This document shows, piece by piece, positions 56,076 to 64,000 of a stretch of 64,000 nucleotides of DNA (position 1 is its first letter; every line of letters begins with the position of its first letter). Made by a program: the position numbers and the translations under genes. Under the pieces are notes generated by a model, which saw only the letters and a program-made list of their open reading frames with translations, was not told where the DNA came from and did not search any database. The DNA lies in the NCBI GenBank assembly GCA_035772405.1, contig JAYKKM010000043.1, positions 2,834,501-2,898,500 on the forward strand. The letters are read 5' to 3'. This stretch comes from Chrysogorgia sp. JL179-B06 (lineage: Eukaryota; Cnidaria; Anthozoa; Scleralcyonacea; Chrysogorgiidae).

Positions 56076-59000
56076 TTAGTCCGTTTGCTCACTACTCTCA
56101 GTGGTGTCTCTCACTACAATGTTTTTGTGACCATACGCATAGGAGTCAATACCGTTTTCTAAAAGGTATCGTTTATCATCAAAACAGGATAGCGATACTT
56201 TATTAATTTCGTAGCTACCGAGCTGATGTTTGACACTTCTAATGGTCTTCATTGTGTGTCGCAATTGTTTCTGCTCTAGTAGCACGCTTTTGTAATCTTC
56301 GTGTCTGATTACCTTTTTAATTATGTTCTTTCTAATACCTTTAGCGGTTTTCCCACCACCTCCACCCTCTTTCAAATAGCTGTACATTTTACTGCGCAAC
56401 CCAACGAACTCAATAATTGGCGCCCCAGCGCACTCGTCCTTCATCTTCCCAATAACTTTCTTATTCTCTCTAAAAAAGAATGGGCTGTCTGCAGGGTAGT
56501 CGCTATTGTCAAACTTTTCGCGCTCCATCATAAAGTCGGAATAAACGTCATCGGTTTTGATTGAGTACAGCAGACTGTCAGTGTCGGTGAAGTGTAATCT
56601 GCAGGTGTCGCTAGAGTACTTTTTCATAATATAATTGTAGTGAAAATTGTACATCAGCGTTTTGCTCAAGTCTAGTATGCACATACCCACATATGCGGGC
56701 CTATTTAGTGTCAGCGTTTCTTTAACCTTATGGACAGCAACTAAGTTCTCGCTAAATATTTTGCAAGACACAAACGTCGGTTTTGAGACGAGCTTTTCTA
56801 ATTTCTTCTCGGTGGTCACTAATCTTACATCCACACGCTTCCTCAAGTTTTCCATCGTTTTTCCGAACACACTATTGTTCATTAACTTGAAGAAGTCCTT
56901 CTCAAAAGCGTTCTTAGCCGCGGTTCTTTTGACTGTGTTAAAGTCAATGTACTTACCCAACCACTTGGACTGGTCAAACTGTAGGGCCCTATGAACCTTT
57001 TTGATTTTCAATCCAAGATCCATGTACAACTGCAGATTTCCGTAGTGACACACATACTTTTTTTTGTCCATCAAATTAGTCACCAACTTTTTCACACCAC
57101 CAACACTCACGTTAAACTTATTTTTGATTTTCGTGCAGTACTCCGACAACATGTCAACAGTTATCTCCATCTTCTCAGGAGCCAGCGGGTAATCGTTGTG
57201 TAGGTCATGCAAATGGGCTGGATACTCCAAGTCGACCTCAAGCAGTAAACCTTTTTTGCTATTGTTGTGATAGTTGTGTAGATTAACCTTTTTTATTTCT
57301 TTCTCAGTCAACCACTTGAAGCCGCCCGTGGGTAGACCTCGACTCATCGCCCATCCATACAAATTGTTGGCGTCAAGGTACATCAAATACTTCGACTCTT
57401 GCGCTTTATCGTACCCCTTCATATATTTATTGTTCGCCACGCCATGTCTGTTGCATATGTAGCTCACACCACCACGCATACCTAATTCTACGAACTGGAA
57501 CATGTCGATGTCGGACAATAATTCGAGTTCTACTCCAGTCATCTTTAGCATAGCGTCCCAAGCCAATCCAGGCGACGTGAAATAGTGACACGGGTCTAAT
57601 TTATACTCGCGATGGCATGTCTTTCTAAAGTTCTCAAAAACGTCGGCAAGCAAGAGCACATCACTTTTCAAATACAAGTCGTGATACTCACCCATACTTT
57701 CAACGTCGAAGTAGTCCCACACATCGATGGCGCGTTCGTGCATTTCCTCCGTGATATGCTCATCATTCAGAACGTTGTAGAAGTCCTTTTTAGAGGGTAG
57801 CTCGCGTTCGTCGAATTTATCAAAGGAGTCCATATAATCATAGGGATAGACCCCCTTTCTTGTCATGAGTGCCAACCCTGTCTCACGAAACACTTCTGAC
57901 GTGTATTTGAAAGCGTCCCTTGGTAGGTTCCTCACCAAGTTGTCTAGACCACTACCCATGAACTGAAAGCTGTCCAAGAACACCAAGTTTTTTCCAAGCA
58001 TGAACGCCATGTACTTCTCCATGTTGTTCGGTATCACATTTATGTCTTGACCAAACTTGCCAATCTCCTGCATAATGAAATGGCTATCGTAGCCGCGCAA
58101 GTTATGAAAGATCACAGGTATTTTATCGGTCAACTTAAAGTTCACATTACAGTCACGATGCGCAGACCCTCTGTACTCACCTAACACGTGACAGTGGTCT
58201 CTCACTCTAACGTCAGCACCAGTGTACTCAACACTGCAAATATGGCAACTTTTAGCCTCGTCAAAGTTCTTCTTATCGTCATCAGTCAGTATCATTTCTT
58301 TGTTAAAGTGACTCTCAGATGTCTTTTTACAATATTCGACAATTTCTAACATTTCCCCAATAAACTTGTTAACTGCATTTTCACCGCGATACACTTTCAC
58401 TGGCTTACTGTACTCATTGTCATAGCAACAAACTAATTTGTACCCATAGCCACAGTCAACGTGTCTCTGATAAGCGTTTGTGTAGCTACACTCGCTTGAT
58501 GGTGTCGCTGTGTGCACCTTCTGTGTGATAGCCTCGAAGTCTGCGTACACCACAAATGGTACGTTTAGCTGTCTACTAAAATTCTCATATTTCACTTTCG
58601 CACCTTTTTGTGGCATTTTAATAGCTTGCTTCCCATTAATGACCAAACACACTTCAATATGACTTTCAAGCACGTCCGCACGGGTGAAACACTGCAAACA
58701 ATATCTACAAAAGTGTTTTCTCGCCTTATACTTTGTCTGACGGTACATGAATTTGTTAAAATCGCGAATGTACACATAATGCTTGTTGCCCACGCCATTA
58801 GTTATCAACAATAGGTCCATATGGTCAAGATACGCCTCCTTAGAAACGTACACAGGGAATGGCTGCAAGTTTTCATACCCAAAAACATTGATGCTAATAT
58901 CGTTTGCCTTTTCGATCTTGTTGTAGTCTTTGACTGATACTGGGAAGTCAATTCCGTCATAATTCAGCTCACCGACATGCCTAGCGTACTTCGACGTTCT

Positions 59001-59687
59001 ATCGGAGTGTTTTCCAACAGGAAACTTATGCGCTAGGTGGCACCATCTAAAGCACTCGTTGTCATCATCGTTATTTACATTTATCAGACCCTTCATACTG
59101 TTGCACAGCTCCTTTGGCAGCGCAATGTAGCTACTCCCATGCAAAGGTCTGTAAATAGCGACATTGACGTAGTGCGCATCTATTTTGTCGATAGTCCATC
59201 CAGACCCCTCAGATAACCACCCAGCTATCCGCGTCAAGATCTGTTCCGACCCACGATTGGCGACACCCTCAATGTCGTGGTCATTAATGACGACGAACGT
59301 TTCGCTGTTAAAGTAGGCAGTTTTGTATGTGGTCTTATTGAGTTCTAAAACTTTCTCAAAAGTGACCTTGACTGTCTCCACCACTTTCATTCCGTTGGTC
59401 TCACCTAGCTCACGTCTCAAAAGGTTAGTGACAGCACTTCTACTACCATTTACCTGATTGATGTCTCTGTCGTCAATTACTTCGACTCCATAGGACCTTG
59501 TGAACCCTCTCAGTGCTCGATCCAACAGATGCGTTGACGGTGCGAGGTCTTCGACTAGACGTTGTGTCTCTTGATCTCTAAAGAAGCCGTGAACGTTGGT
59601 CGCTTCATCTGTTAGTGAATCGACAACGGCTGTGCTCGTCTTATGCGCCCGTCTTTTTGTCAGTGAGTTTTTCGCAGTCCGACTCAT
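56076..59687 (-). CDS. polB: Protein-primed family B DNA polymerase of element 2, intact
   Basis: A 1,203-residue enzyme that would copy the element from a protein-linked terminus. Layout: N-terminal domain with a strand-rich part (RGFTRSYGVEVIDD, about residues 57-72); zinc finger (CRYCLQCFTRADVLESHIEV); exonuclease I YADFEAIT (about 382), II YDSHFIMQ (535) and III YLKSDVLLLADVFENF (675); endonuclease VII-like cluster CHICSVEYTG with RDHCHVLGEYRGSAH (480-505); polymerase A YLDANNLYGWAM (775), B KLMNNSVFGKTMEN (937) and C HFTDTDSLLYSI (1,034). The C-terminus is complete (SYAYGHKNIVVRDTT), in contrast to element 1. The ATG overlaps the stop of the zinc-ribbon gene (ATGA), so the two are probably read as one leftward unit. 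Confidence 0.94.
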   Translation of the reverse strand: MSRTAKNSLTKRRAHKTSTAVVDSLTDEATNVHGFFRDQETQRLVEDLAPSTHLLDRALRGFTRSYGVEVIDDRDINQVNGSRSAVTNLLRRELGETNGMKVVETVKVTFEKVLELNKTTYKTAYFNSETFVVINDHDIEGVANRGSEQILTRIAGWLSEGSGWTIDKIDAHYVNVAIYRPLHGSSYIALPKELCNSMKGLINVNNDDDNECFRWCHLAHKFPVGKHSDRTSKYARHVGELNYDGIDFPVSVKDYNKIEKANDISINVFGYENLQPFPVYVSKEAYLDHMDLLLITNGVGNKHYVYIRDFNKFMYRQTKYKARKHFCRYCLQCFTRADVLESHIEVCLVINGKQAIKMPQKGAKVKYENFSRQLNVPFVVYADFEAITQKVHTATPSSECSYTNAYQRHVDCGYGYKLVCCYDNEYSKPVKVYRGENAVNKFIGEMLEIVEYCKKTSESHFNKEMILTDDDKKNFDEAKSCHICSVEYTGADVRVRDHCHVLGEYRGSAHRDCNVNFKLTDKIPVIFHNLRGYDSHFIMQEIGKFGQDINVIPNNMEKYMAFMLGKNLVFLDSFQFMGSGLDNLVRNLPRDAFKYTSEVFRETGLALMTRKGVYPYDYMDSFDKFDERELPSKKDFYNVLNDEHITEEMHERAIDVWDYFDVESMGEYHDLYLKSDVLLLADVFENFRKTCHREYKLDPCHYFTSPGLAWDAMLKMTGVELELLSDIDMFQFVELGMRGGVSYICNRHGVANNKYMKGYDKAQESKYLMYLDANNLYGWAMSRGLPTGGFKWLTEKEIKKVNLHNYHNNSKKGLLLEVDLEYPAHLHDLHNDYPLAPEKMEITVDMLSEYCTKIKNKFNVSVGGVKKLVTNLMDKKKYVCHYGNLQLYMDLGLKIKKVHRALQFDQSKWLGKYIDFNTVKRTAAKNAFEKDFFKLMNNSVFGKTMENLRKRVDVRLVTTEKKLEKLVSKPTFVSCKIFSENLVAVHKVKETLTLNRPAYVGMCILDLSKTLMYNFHYNYIMKKYSSDTCRLHFTDTDSLLYSIKTDDVYSDFMMEREKFDNSDYPADSPFFFRENKKVIGKMKDECAGAPIIEFVGLRSKMYSYLKEGGGGGKTAKGIRKNIIKKVIRHEDYKSVLLEQKQLRHTMKTIRSVKHQLGSYEINKVSLSCFDDKRYLLENGIDSYAYGHKNIVVRDTTESSEQTD

Positions 59688-60268
59688 TGGCTTCTATATA
59701 CACTACACTTATTTATTTTTTTCCTAAACCACTCGTTGTAATAATTGTCATCACTTTCACACCATCCCAGCTTTGGGTACACCACCCCAAACAAATTATC
59801 GTCAAACAAGTCTTTCACCTTCCCGTCTTTGAGGTCTGACACCTTCTTGAGTGTCTCGACTCGTCTTCTATGACACAACCTAATAATGTAGTATCCATAT
59901 CTGCTGACATTTCTACCCTTTATCAAATCGCATGAGTGCAGCACATTGACAACTTTCAGGAAGTCCTCTTTTATCAACTCAAGGTGCTCACCCTTCACAA
60001 CGTTCCGCAGTCTCCTCCCCATCCACCAAGACCGTTTGTGAACGCTTTTTAGTCGCGTGAGTCTCATGTCGCTGTAACTCTGAGTGTAACCCCATTCGGT
60101 GTCGCCACACTTTGGACACGCGTACCCACCGCAGTCAGTCACACTTTTCAAAACCTCACAATCCAAACAGTAGTAAAGCCTGGAGGTGTCTCCACACTTA
60201 ATTTGTGTTTCATTCGCGATTTCGTCAATTGTGTAGCCGTAGCTCATCTGCCTCATAAGTTTGTCCAT
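59684..60268 (-). CDS. Zinc-ribbon protein, TFIIB/late-transcription-factor-like candidate
   Basis: 194 residues from the ATG at 60,266-60,268 (MDKLMRQMSYGYTIDEIANE). It has one GYTIDEI helix-turn-helix-like segment, a four-cysteine ribbon (YYCLDCEVLKSVTDCGGYAC, then PKCGDTEWGY) and a helical C-terminal domain ending LGWCESDDNYYNEWFRKK. It is homologous to 47,620-48,297 over its full length, apart from the duplicated GYTLDEI there. AGTAGTATAAGAGTG lies directly before the ATG; an upstream in-frame extension lacks an ATG, so this start is preferred. Confidence 0.62.
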   Translation of the reverse strand: MDKLMRQMSYGYTIDEIANETQIKCGDTSRLYYCLDCEVLKSVTDCGGYACPKCGDTEWGYTQSYSDMRLTRLKSVHKRSWWMGRRLRNVVKGEHLELIKEDFLKVVNVLHSCDLIKGRNVSRYGYYIIRLCHRRRVETLKKVSDLKDGKVKDLFDDNLFGVVYPKLGWCESDDNYYNEWFRKKINKCSVYRSQ

Positions 60269-60294
60269 CACTCTTATACTACTCCAACATTTTT

Positions 60295-60714
60295 TTACCG
60301 AGTTAGCACCCACACTGCTATTCCACTACTCAAACCTAACGCACCAACAAACAATAATTGGTATTCCTTCATTTCCGCACTCGGTTGGTAGTAATCCGCA
60401 ACCTTCGGGGGGTCAGTGAACACTCGTCCGCTGTACCGTATGGTCATTACGCTTCTAAGTTCTTCCAACGCGTGGTTTGTGTCATTGATGTCAGCATTAG
60501 CGTCTGAGAGCTGTTGTCGCAAGCGCTGAATCTGATCTTTCTTAGCGACCTCATTCTCATACCACACTTCTTTCGCACTGGCTAGCTGTTCCAACGCATG
60601 GTTGTGTCTTTTCATCTCAGCTTCATAACCCGAGTGATTAAACTTTGAAAACATAAAGCCAGCGCCCGCAAAAGCCACTGCATTAAATATCCCTCCAGCC
60701 ACAACACTCACCAT
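60295..60714 (-). CDS. Membrane protein with central coiled coil
   Basis: A 139-residue homologue of 47,003-47,419. N-terminal hydrophobic VVAGGIFNAVAFAGAGFMFS, coiled coil (HNHALEQLASAKEVWYENEV; RLRQQLSDANADINDTNHAL), linker YYQPSAEMKEYQ and C-terminal hydrophobic LLFVGALGLSSGIAVWVL. The coiled coil is the best conserved part of the three cassette proteins, so partner binding may be its main constraint. Function unknown. Confidence 0.72.
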   Translation of the reverse strand: MVSVVAGGIFNAVAFAGAGFMFSKFNHSGYEAEMKRHNHALEQLASAKEVWYENEVAKKDQIQRLRQQLSDANADINDTNHALEELRSVMTIRYSGRVFTDPPKVADYYQPSAEMKEYQLLFVGALGLSSGIAVWVLTR

Positions 60715-60718
60715 TAAC

Positions 60719-60955
60719 TTACGTTGATTTGAATGGATCTGTCGGTATCCACTTTTTCGATTGCATCCATTTTACTAACAGCGTTCCTGCGCCAACAGCT
60801 GCAGCAAGTTTCACTGTGCCTTTCACTGTCTCTGGTGTTCCCAATGGTTCCCCCAAAGCCTTTTTAGAAATCATACTCACTGCCACAGCACCAGTCGTGA
60901 CAAGTAGCGCATCATACAATTCGTTCATAAGTTCTTTTCGATCGATCGCAGTCAT
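60719..60955 (-). CDS. Small hydrophobic membrane protein
   Basis: 78 residues from the second ATG (MTAIDRKELMNELYDALLV), chosen because it aligns with MASIDRKEL in element 1; an ATG two codons earlier (60,961) is also possible. Two hydrophobic stretches (LLVTTGAVAVSMISKK; KLAAAVGAGTLLVKWMQ) flank the PLGTPETVKGT turn. Homologous to 46,753-46,986. Confidence 0.7.
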   Translation of the reverse strand: MTAIDRKELMNELYDALLVTTGAVAVSMISKKALGEPLGTPETVKGTVKLAAAVGAGTLLVKWMQSKKWIPTDPFKST

Positions 60956-60976
60956 ATACATTGTCGTGTGTTTTGT

Positions 60977-61312
60977 TCAAGAATCAAATGTGTCTAACGC
61001 TGGACGACAAGCTCTACGATTTTCTGACGCAGGTGCTGGTGCAGTACTCACAGGTTCTTTTTCACTGCTAATTGTGTACCATAGTGAAGCACCAGCAATG
61101 ATAACACCAAGTGTTCCAACAATGTAACCATAGCTCCACTCACCACCCTGTTCCTCGTTAACTATCATTTCACGCATTTTCTTTTCTTTCGCAGCTTTCG
61201 ATATCTCAGCCAACTTTTTACCAGCAGCGACGCGCTTTGGGTCCTTCACCTTAACACTTTTCACATCAGCTGTGATCTTAGCGTCGACAGCCGTCTGTGA
61301 GTCTTCAACCAT
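60977..61312 (-). CDS. Single-pass membrane protein
   Basis: A 111-residue homologue of 46,421-46,735. It starts MVEDSQTAVDAKITADVK, keeps KDPKRVAAGKKLAEISKAAK and a hydrophobic helix (YGYIVGTLGVIIAGASLWY), and ends in a Pro/Ala/Arg tail that is not conserved. AGTGTATTAG precedes the ATG. It is the first gene of the leftward cassette in element 2. Confidence 0.7.
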   Translation of the reverse strand: MVEDSQTAVDAKITADVKSVKVKDPKRVAAGKKLAEISKAAKEKKMREMIVNEEQGGEWSYGYIVGTLGVIIAGASLWYTISSEKEPVSTAPAPASENRRACRPALDTFDS

Positions 61313-61327
61313 CTAATACACTATCAC

Positions 61328-61395
61328 GTGTTATCTTACTCACAGATGACCTCACAGTTGTCTCATAGTTGACCTCACAGGTATCTCACAGTTCC
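61328..61395 (-). promoter_or_regulatory. CTGTGAG repeats upstream of the 111-aa gene
   Basis: On the minus strand CTGTGAGATAC, CTGTGAGGTCA, CTATGAGACAA, CTGTGAGGTCA and CTGTGAGTAAG follow each other, matching the CTGTGAGATAAT/CTGTGAGATGACT array upstream of the homologous gene in element 1 in position and spacing. Confidence 0.7.
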
Positions 61396-61443
61396 AGACC
61401 AAACGCACTAAAAAATTGGGATTTTTTCTGGGAGTATAACATA

Positions 61444-62133
61444 ATGACTCAAGCCAGAGAAATCAGCGAAGAAGATATTGCCAACATGTTGAGAACAGCC
61501 TTTATCAGTGTGCCCACCCTACAAGGCGCCTCTGGACCTATCGTCTTAAACGAGTACTTCTCAACATACACAATGTTCGACCCCGACCCTGAAGGGCCAC
61601 CAAAACGGCTTGGCTCTCAGATCCGCCATACGAGGTATCTTCTCGACGCTTGGATCGATCTTCGAGAAGACAGAGCCAACGAGCTCGCTGGTGTGTTAGC
61701 TGGCATAATCCCTGTGTGGTGTTACTCACCATTCAAATACCTTATGTTAGCAAGTGACGTCTACTTGAGCGACCCTAGTGAGTCCAACGCCACATTACTC
61801 GGTAATTTCCTCCAAGTGTTCTTAGCGACCCTTCTATGGAAACCATGCCCAACCAAAGCCAAAGCGTGGCTAGAGCTCGCCGCAAACCGCGACGTTCACG
61901 TTTGCAAGGTTGGGTGTAATGAGATACTGGGTGCGGATGATATCAGGGACCACGTACTCTCGCCCGCCCACAGACACTTTGCGAGAAATAAAAGCGCGTA
62001 CGCCTGTTACCCATGCGGTGTGGTCACCAACGACCCACTGCATCGCTTGAGACATGAGAGCTCGAAGACTCATCTTAAAAACTTAGAGCTTCAGCGGATA
62101 TTTAACAACGAACAACAGTTTCCACCACAATAA
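61444..62133 (+). CDS. C2H2/U1-like zinc-finger protein, element 2 specific
   Basis: 229 residues from the ATG at 61,444 (MTQAREISEEDIANMLRTAF), with AGTATAACATA just upstream. The N-terminal 165 residues are helical (YLLDAWIDLREDRANELAG; PFKYLMLASDVYLSD). The C-terminus has two zinc-finger-like units: CKVGCNEILGADDIRDHVLS with PAHRHF, and CYPCGVVTNDPLHRLRHESS with KTHLKN. The second follows the CxxC...HxxxxxH spacing of U1-type fingers. It was inserted, with the thymidine kinase, between the cassette and the BRO-N gene. Family not recognised. Confidence 0.68.
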   Translation: MTQAREISEEDIANMLRTAFISVPTLQGASGPIVLNEYFSTYTMFDPDPEGPPKRLGSQIRHTRYLLDAWIDLREDRANELAGVLAGIIPVWCYSPFKYLMLASDVYLSDPSESNATLLGNFLQVFLATLLWKPCPTKAKAWLELAANRDVHVCKVGCNEILGADDIRDHVLSPAHRHFARNKSAYACYPCGVVTNDPLHRLRHESSKTHLKNLELQRIFNNEQQFPPQ

Positions 62134-62161
62134 AAAATATTTCTCCGAAGGTATAGTAACC

Positions 62162-62734
62162 ATGAGAAAAGTTGGTAAACTGGAAATCGTGATTGGTCCC
62201 ATGTTCGCAGGAAAAACAACAGAGACTCTCCGCAGGTTAGTCACGTTAAGTAAATCAGGGCTCAAAGTCCTTTACATGAACAACACAGGTGACACCAGGC
62301 GAACTGACCACGCGTTCTCCACACATCGTCAGACCATTGTTGTTGGGTCAGACAGTTTACCTGCAAAGTTAATCACCAACCTTCCAAGTTCTTCCGAGAT
62401 AGCCGATTACGACGTCATCGGCATTGATGAAGGCCATTGGTACTCTGATCTACTCCTAGTTATTCGCGAATACATTAAAGCTGGCATTCACGTCATTATT
62501 TGTGGTCTCATAACAACAGAGCATTTAAAAAGACTTGGTGAACTTGACACGTTGTTCCCAATGGCAGACGACATCACATTTCTAAAAGCGTATTGCGCCG
62601 TTTGTCGCGACACTTACGGAACAACTGTTGATGCACCATTCAATTGGAGATACAACCCAGGACCATCATTCGTTGGTGGTGCTGAGCAATATCGTGCAGT
62701 GTGCAGACGTCATCATCCTTCCACACAAAATTAA
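62162..62734 (+). CDS. tk: Thymidine kinase, type II (TK1-like)
   Basis: A 190-residue enzyme that phosphorylates thymidine to dTMP with ATP. Walker A GPMFAGKTTETLRR lies at residues 13-26, the catalytic acid in VIGIDEGHWY at about 86-95, and lasso and zinc site residues in AYCAVCRDTYG (about 138-148) with a second pair in RAVCRRHH near the end. Length fits cellular TK1 and poxvirus kinases. The usual IDEAQF is IDEGHWY here. It would raise dTTP supply for element replication in non-dividing cells (inference). TATAGTAACC precedes the ATG. No counterpart is visible in element 1. Confidence 0.93.
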   Translation: MRKVGKLEIVIGPMFAGKTTETLRRLVTLSKSGLKVLYMNNTGDTRRTDHAFSTHRQTIVVGSDSLPAKLITNLPSSSEIADYDVIGIDEGHWYSDLLLVIREYIKAGIHVIICGLITTEHLKRLGELDTLFPMADDITFLKAYCAVCRDTYGTTVDAPFNWRYNPGPSFVGGAEQYRAVCRRHHPSTQN

Positions 62735-62968
62735 GGGTGTTCTCGGATACCCCACTTTTTAAATTTAGACATTGGTCACATGAAGCGTCCAATGTCACAG
62801 AAACATTTTTTCACACAGTGGTCAGAAGGTTTGTGAAATAAAGAGAGAAAGTTTCGCAAACGTTTTTACCAAGTTAAAAAACGTCTTTAAAAAATGCTAG
62901 AGCGGTTGTCGCTTCAAACGTCGTCTCAACAACGAGAACGAGTGCTAATTCGACTTATTACTCGCTGT
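62735..62968. other. Short spacer between convergent genes of element 2
   Basis: No ORF of note. The kinase and the BRO-N gene converge here. No clear stem-loop like those of element 1 was found. Confidence 0.5.
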
Positions 62969-63736
62969 CTAAAAAGTCTCTTTACAATAGCGTCTCTCGT
63001 GGTTACTCAACGCTGATTTATTTTTAAATTTACGAAAACACTGGGAGCACTGAAACCCGACGTCAAAGAGATATTTTATTACCGTGGTGATAGCGTCGTC
63101 GTACGAGTCGCACAAGAGTGTTAGATAACCAGCGGATTTGTATCTGAGCAGCAGAGACCCCTGCTCTTTGGATGTCTTGCCTGTACCACCTGGATTCTTG
63201 AACTCAATCACGAGTCCGCTATGCTGTCGGTTTGCGTTGGCAATAATCAAGTCAGGCGTTCCACGTTGGTAACCTTTTTTCCACGAATTTATTCTTTTAC
63301 TCGAAGTGTCTTGATTCTCACCACAAGCGGCTATCAAAATAGCTTCTGGATAATATTTCCTAAGAAAACCAACAACTTTCGTATGAAGGTCGAACTCGGT
63401 GATCATTTTAAACTGATTGTGTTTGAGACCAACGTTAGCTAAACTTTTTCTAACGCTTGGTAAGACTTCTGTGTGCACCCACCTTCCAAAGTGTTTCGCA
63501 CGCTCCATTTTACTCGAGAACGTTAGTGAGTAGACACCAAGTTCGTTGATAAACGAGACCTGTTCCATCTTCATTCTACAGTCAGGTTCGACATGATCGT
63601 GAACTGCATCTTTTGGTCGAGCATAACCTAGAGCGCTTGCGACTTCTTCTGCTTTGAACCATATTTCACCGTTGTGATTAACCGTTGTGATTTGGTGACC
63701 GTCGAAATCAAATAGTTGAAGTGCTGTGGAAGTCAT
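62969..63736 (-). CDS. BRO-N / PD-(D/E)XK nuclease / C2H2 zinc-finger fusion protein
   Basis: 255 residues from the ATG at 63,736 (MTSTALQLFDFDGHQITT), preceded by ACTATAATATAGTG. BRO-N domain: EIWFKAEEVASALGYARPKD, then INELGVYSLTFSSKMERA and WVHTEVLPSVRKS. Nuclease: GTPDLIIA and GLVIEFKNPGGTG with a following KEQ. C-terminal finger: CSQCFRKFKNKSALSNHERR ending YC, where a Cys replaces the second His. The three-domain order equals that of 45,526-46,329. It lacks the QGG...LPLNT insertion. Acidic and lysine residues of the nuclease core are present, so it may be active. Confidence 0.82.
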   Translation of the reverse strand: MTSTALQLFDFDGHQITTVNHNGEIWFKAEEVASALGYARPKDAVHDHVEPDCRMKMEQVSFINELGVYSLTFSSKMERAKHFGRWVHTEVLPSVRKSLANVGLKHNQFKMITEFDLHTKVVGFLRKYYPEAILIAACGENQDTSSKRINSWKKGYQRGTPDLIIANANRQHSGLVIEFKNPGGTGKTSKEQGSLLLRYKSAGYLTLLCDSYDDAITTVIKYLFDVGFQCSQCFRKFKNKSALSNHERRYCKETF

Positions 63737-63763
63737 CACTATATTATAGTCTCCCACAAAAAA

Positions 63764-63904
63764 CTATTCGATGTGGGTGTTGGGTTTTTTATAGATCTGG
63801 TTTGTTGTGTACCAATGCAGCAGGTGTGTTTTATTAGTCTTCAGTTTTCTACGTCGTCTGAAAAAGTTTCTAATGTTACGGACCAGCTTTCTAAACCAAC
63901 CCAT
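63764..63904 (-). CDS. Very small cationic protein, 46 aa
   Basis: From the ATG at 63,904 the product reads MGWFRKLVRNIRNFFRRRRK and ends KKPNTHIE. The N-terminal half is a cationic amphipathic helix, as in small DNA-condensing or membrane-active viral peptides. It lies 27 bp before the BRO-N start, on the same strand. No family recognised; short length limits confidence. Confidence 0.4.
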   Translation of the reverse strand: MGWFRKLVRNIRNFFRRRRKLKTNKTHLLHWYTTNQIYKKPNTHIE

Positions 63905-63912
63905 TACATAAC

Positions 63913-63996
63913 TTAAGTCACGTCTCCTACCACTCCTACAGTGTCTAATTCTGCGGGTAACATAATAGGTTCGCCGTAAGTCTTTTTAGACCTCAT
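63913..63996 (-). CDS. Short ORF of 27 aa, possibly a partial gene
   Basis: ATG at 63,996, reading MRSKKTYGEPIMLPAELDTV to a TAA at 63,913. It may be the end of a longer frame cut by the window edge, or a chance ORF just upstream of the cationic peptide gene. Confidence 0.25.
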   Translation of the reverse strand: MRSKKTYGEPIMLPAELDTVGVVGDVT

Positions 63997-64000
63997 ACCA

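Larger units (their letters stand above)
55466..64000. mobile_element. Polinton/Maverick element 2, left part, cut by window edge
   Basis: Starts with a 168-bp hairpin beginning AGTAGTATAGTAAGTAGGG, the same AGTAGTATAG tip as element 1. It carries an intact protein-primed polymerase, a zinc-ribbon gene, the three-gene membrane cassette and a BRO-N/nuclease gene homologous to element 1, plus a zinc-finger gene and a thymidine kinase. Capsid, ATPase and integrase genes would lie to the right of the window. The left target duplication would be ATCAAG (55,460-55,465) if the end is correctly placed. Confidence 0.85.

Overview
This is metazoan genomic DNA, most likely cnidarian (anthozoan) by inference. 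It is AT-rich, has no recognisable intact host gene, and is dense in palindromic fold-back repeats, decayed retroelements, microsatellites and satellite DNA. Gene-like sequence is concentrated in two related Polinton/Maverick (adintovirus-like) integrated DNA virus elements in the right-hand 28 kb.

Layout. Positions 1-1.3 kb hold the gag end of a BEL/Pao LTR retrotransposon on the minus strand, with a tRNA-Lys-type primer binding site. From 1.3 to 26.8 kb there are fold-back elements, a (TA)n tract and relics: a Polinton capsid fragment near 4.1 kb, GRF zinc-finger pieces near 5 kb, a LINE reverse transcriptase tail near 5.4-6.1 kb, a tyrosine recombinase-like piece near 7 kb, a YADD reverse transcriptase relic at 21.7-22.8 kb and a LINE endonuclease at 25.6-26.1 kb. 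From 26.9 to 35.15 kb lies an 8.3-kb satellite with a 21-bp unit; its very long ORFs are by-products of a stop-free period divisible by three.

Element 1 (35,946-52,676, 16.7 kb) is a full-length Polinton. It has AGTAGT termini, a perfect 48-bp outer terminal inverted repeat, hairpin-structured ends and a 6-bp target duplication (CAGACA). Its target is one unit of a tandem host repeat whose second unit lies just to the right and shows the uninterrupted site. The left arm reads leftward: integrase (broken), membrane protein, putative major capsid protein, packaging ATPase, two small proteins and a putative penton. From a 17-bp divergent promoter the right arm reads rightward: an unknown membrane-anchored protein, a fibre/lectin-like protein (frameshifted), a 2-TM protein, a BRO-N/nuclease/zinc-finger fusion, a cassette of small membrane proteins, a zinc-ribbon protein and a small zinc finger. 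A protein-primed family B DNA polymerase (one late nonsense codon) converges on this arm.

Element 2 (from 55,466, running off the right edge) is a relative. It starts with a 168-bp hairpin terminus, then has an intact polymerase, the same zinc-ribbon and membrane-protein cassette, a second BRO-N/nuclease gene, and two extra genes: a C2H2-like protein and a type II thymidine kinase. The polymerase is inverted relative to the shared cassette when the two elements are compared.

The shared genes suggest a common virus-like program: polymerase and integrase for protein-primed replication and insertion; ATPase, capsid and penton for virion assembly; and a zinc-ribbon protein that may act on the short TAGTATA-like motif found just upstream of most start codons in both elements. 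The last role is inference.
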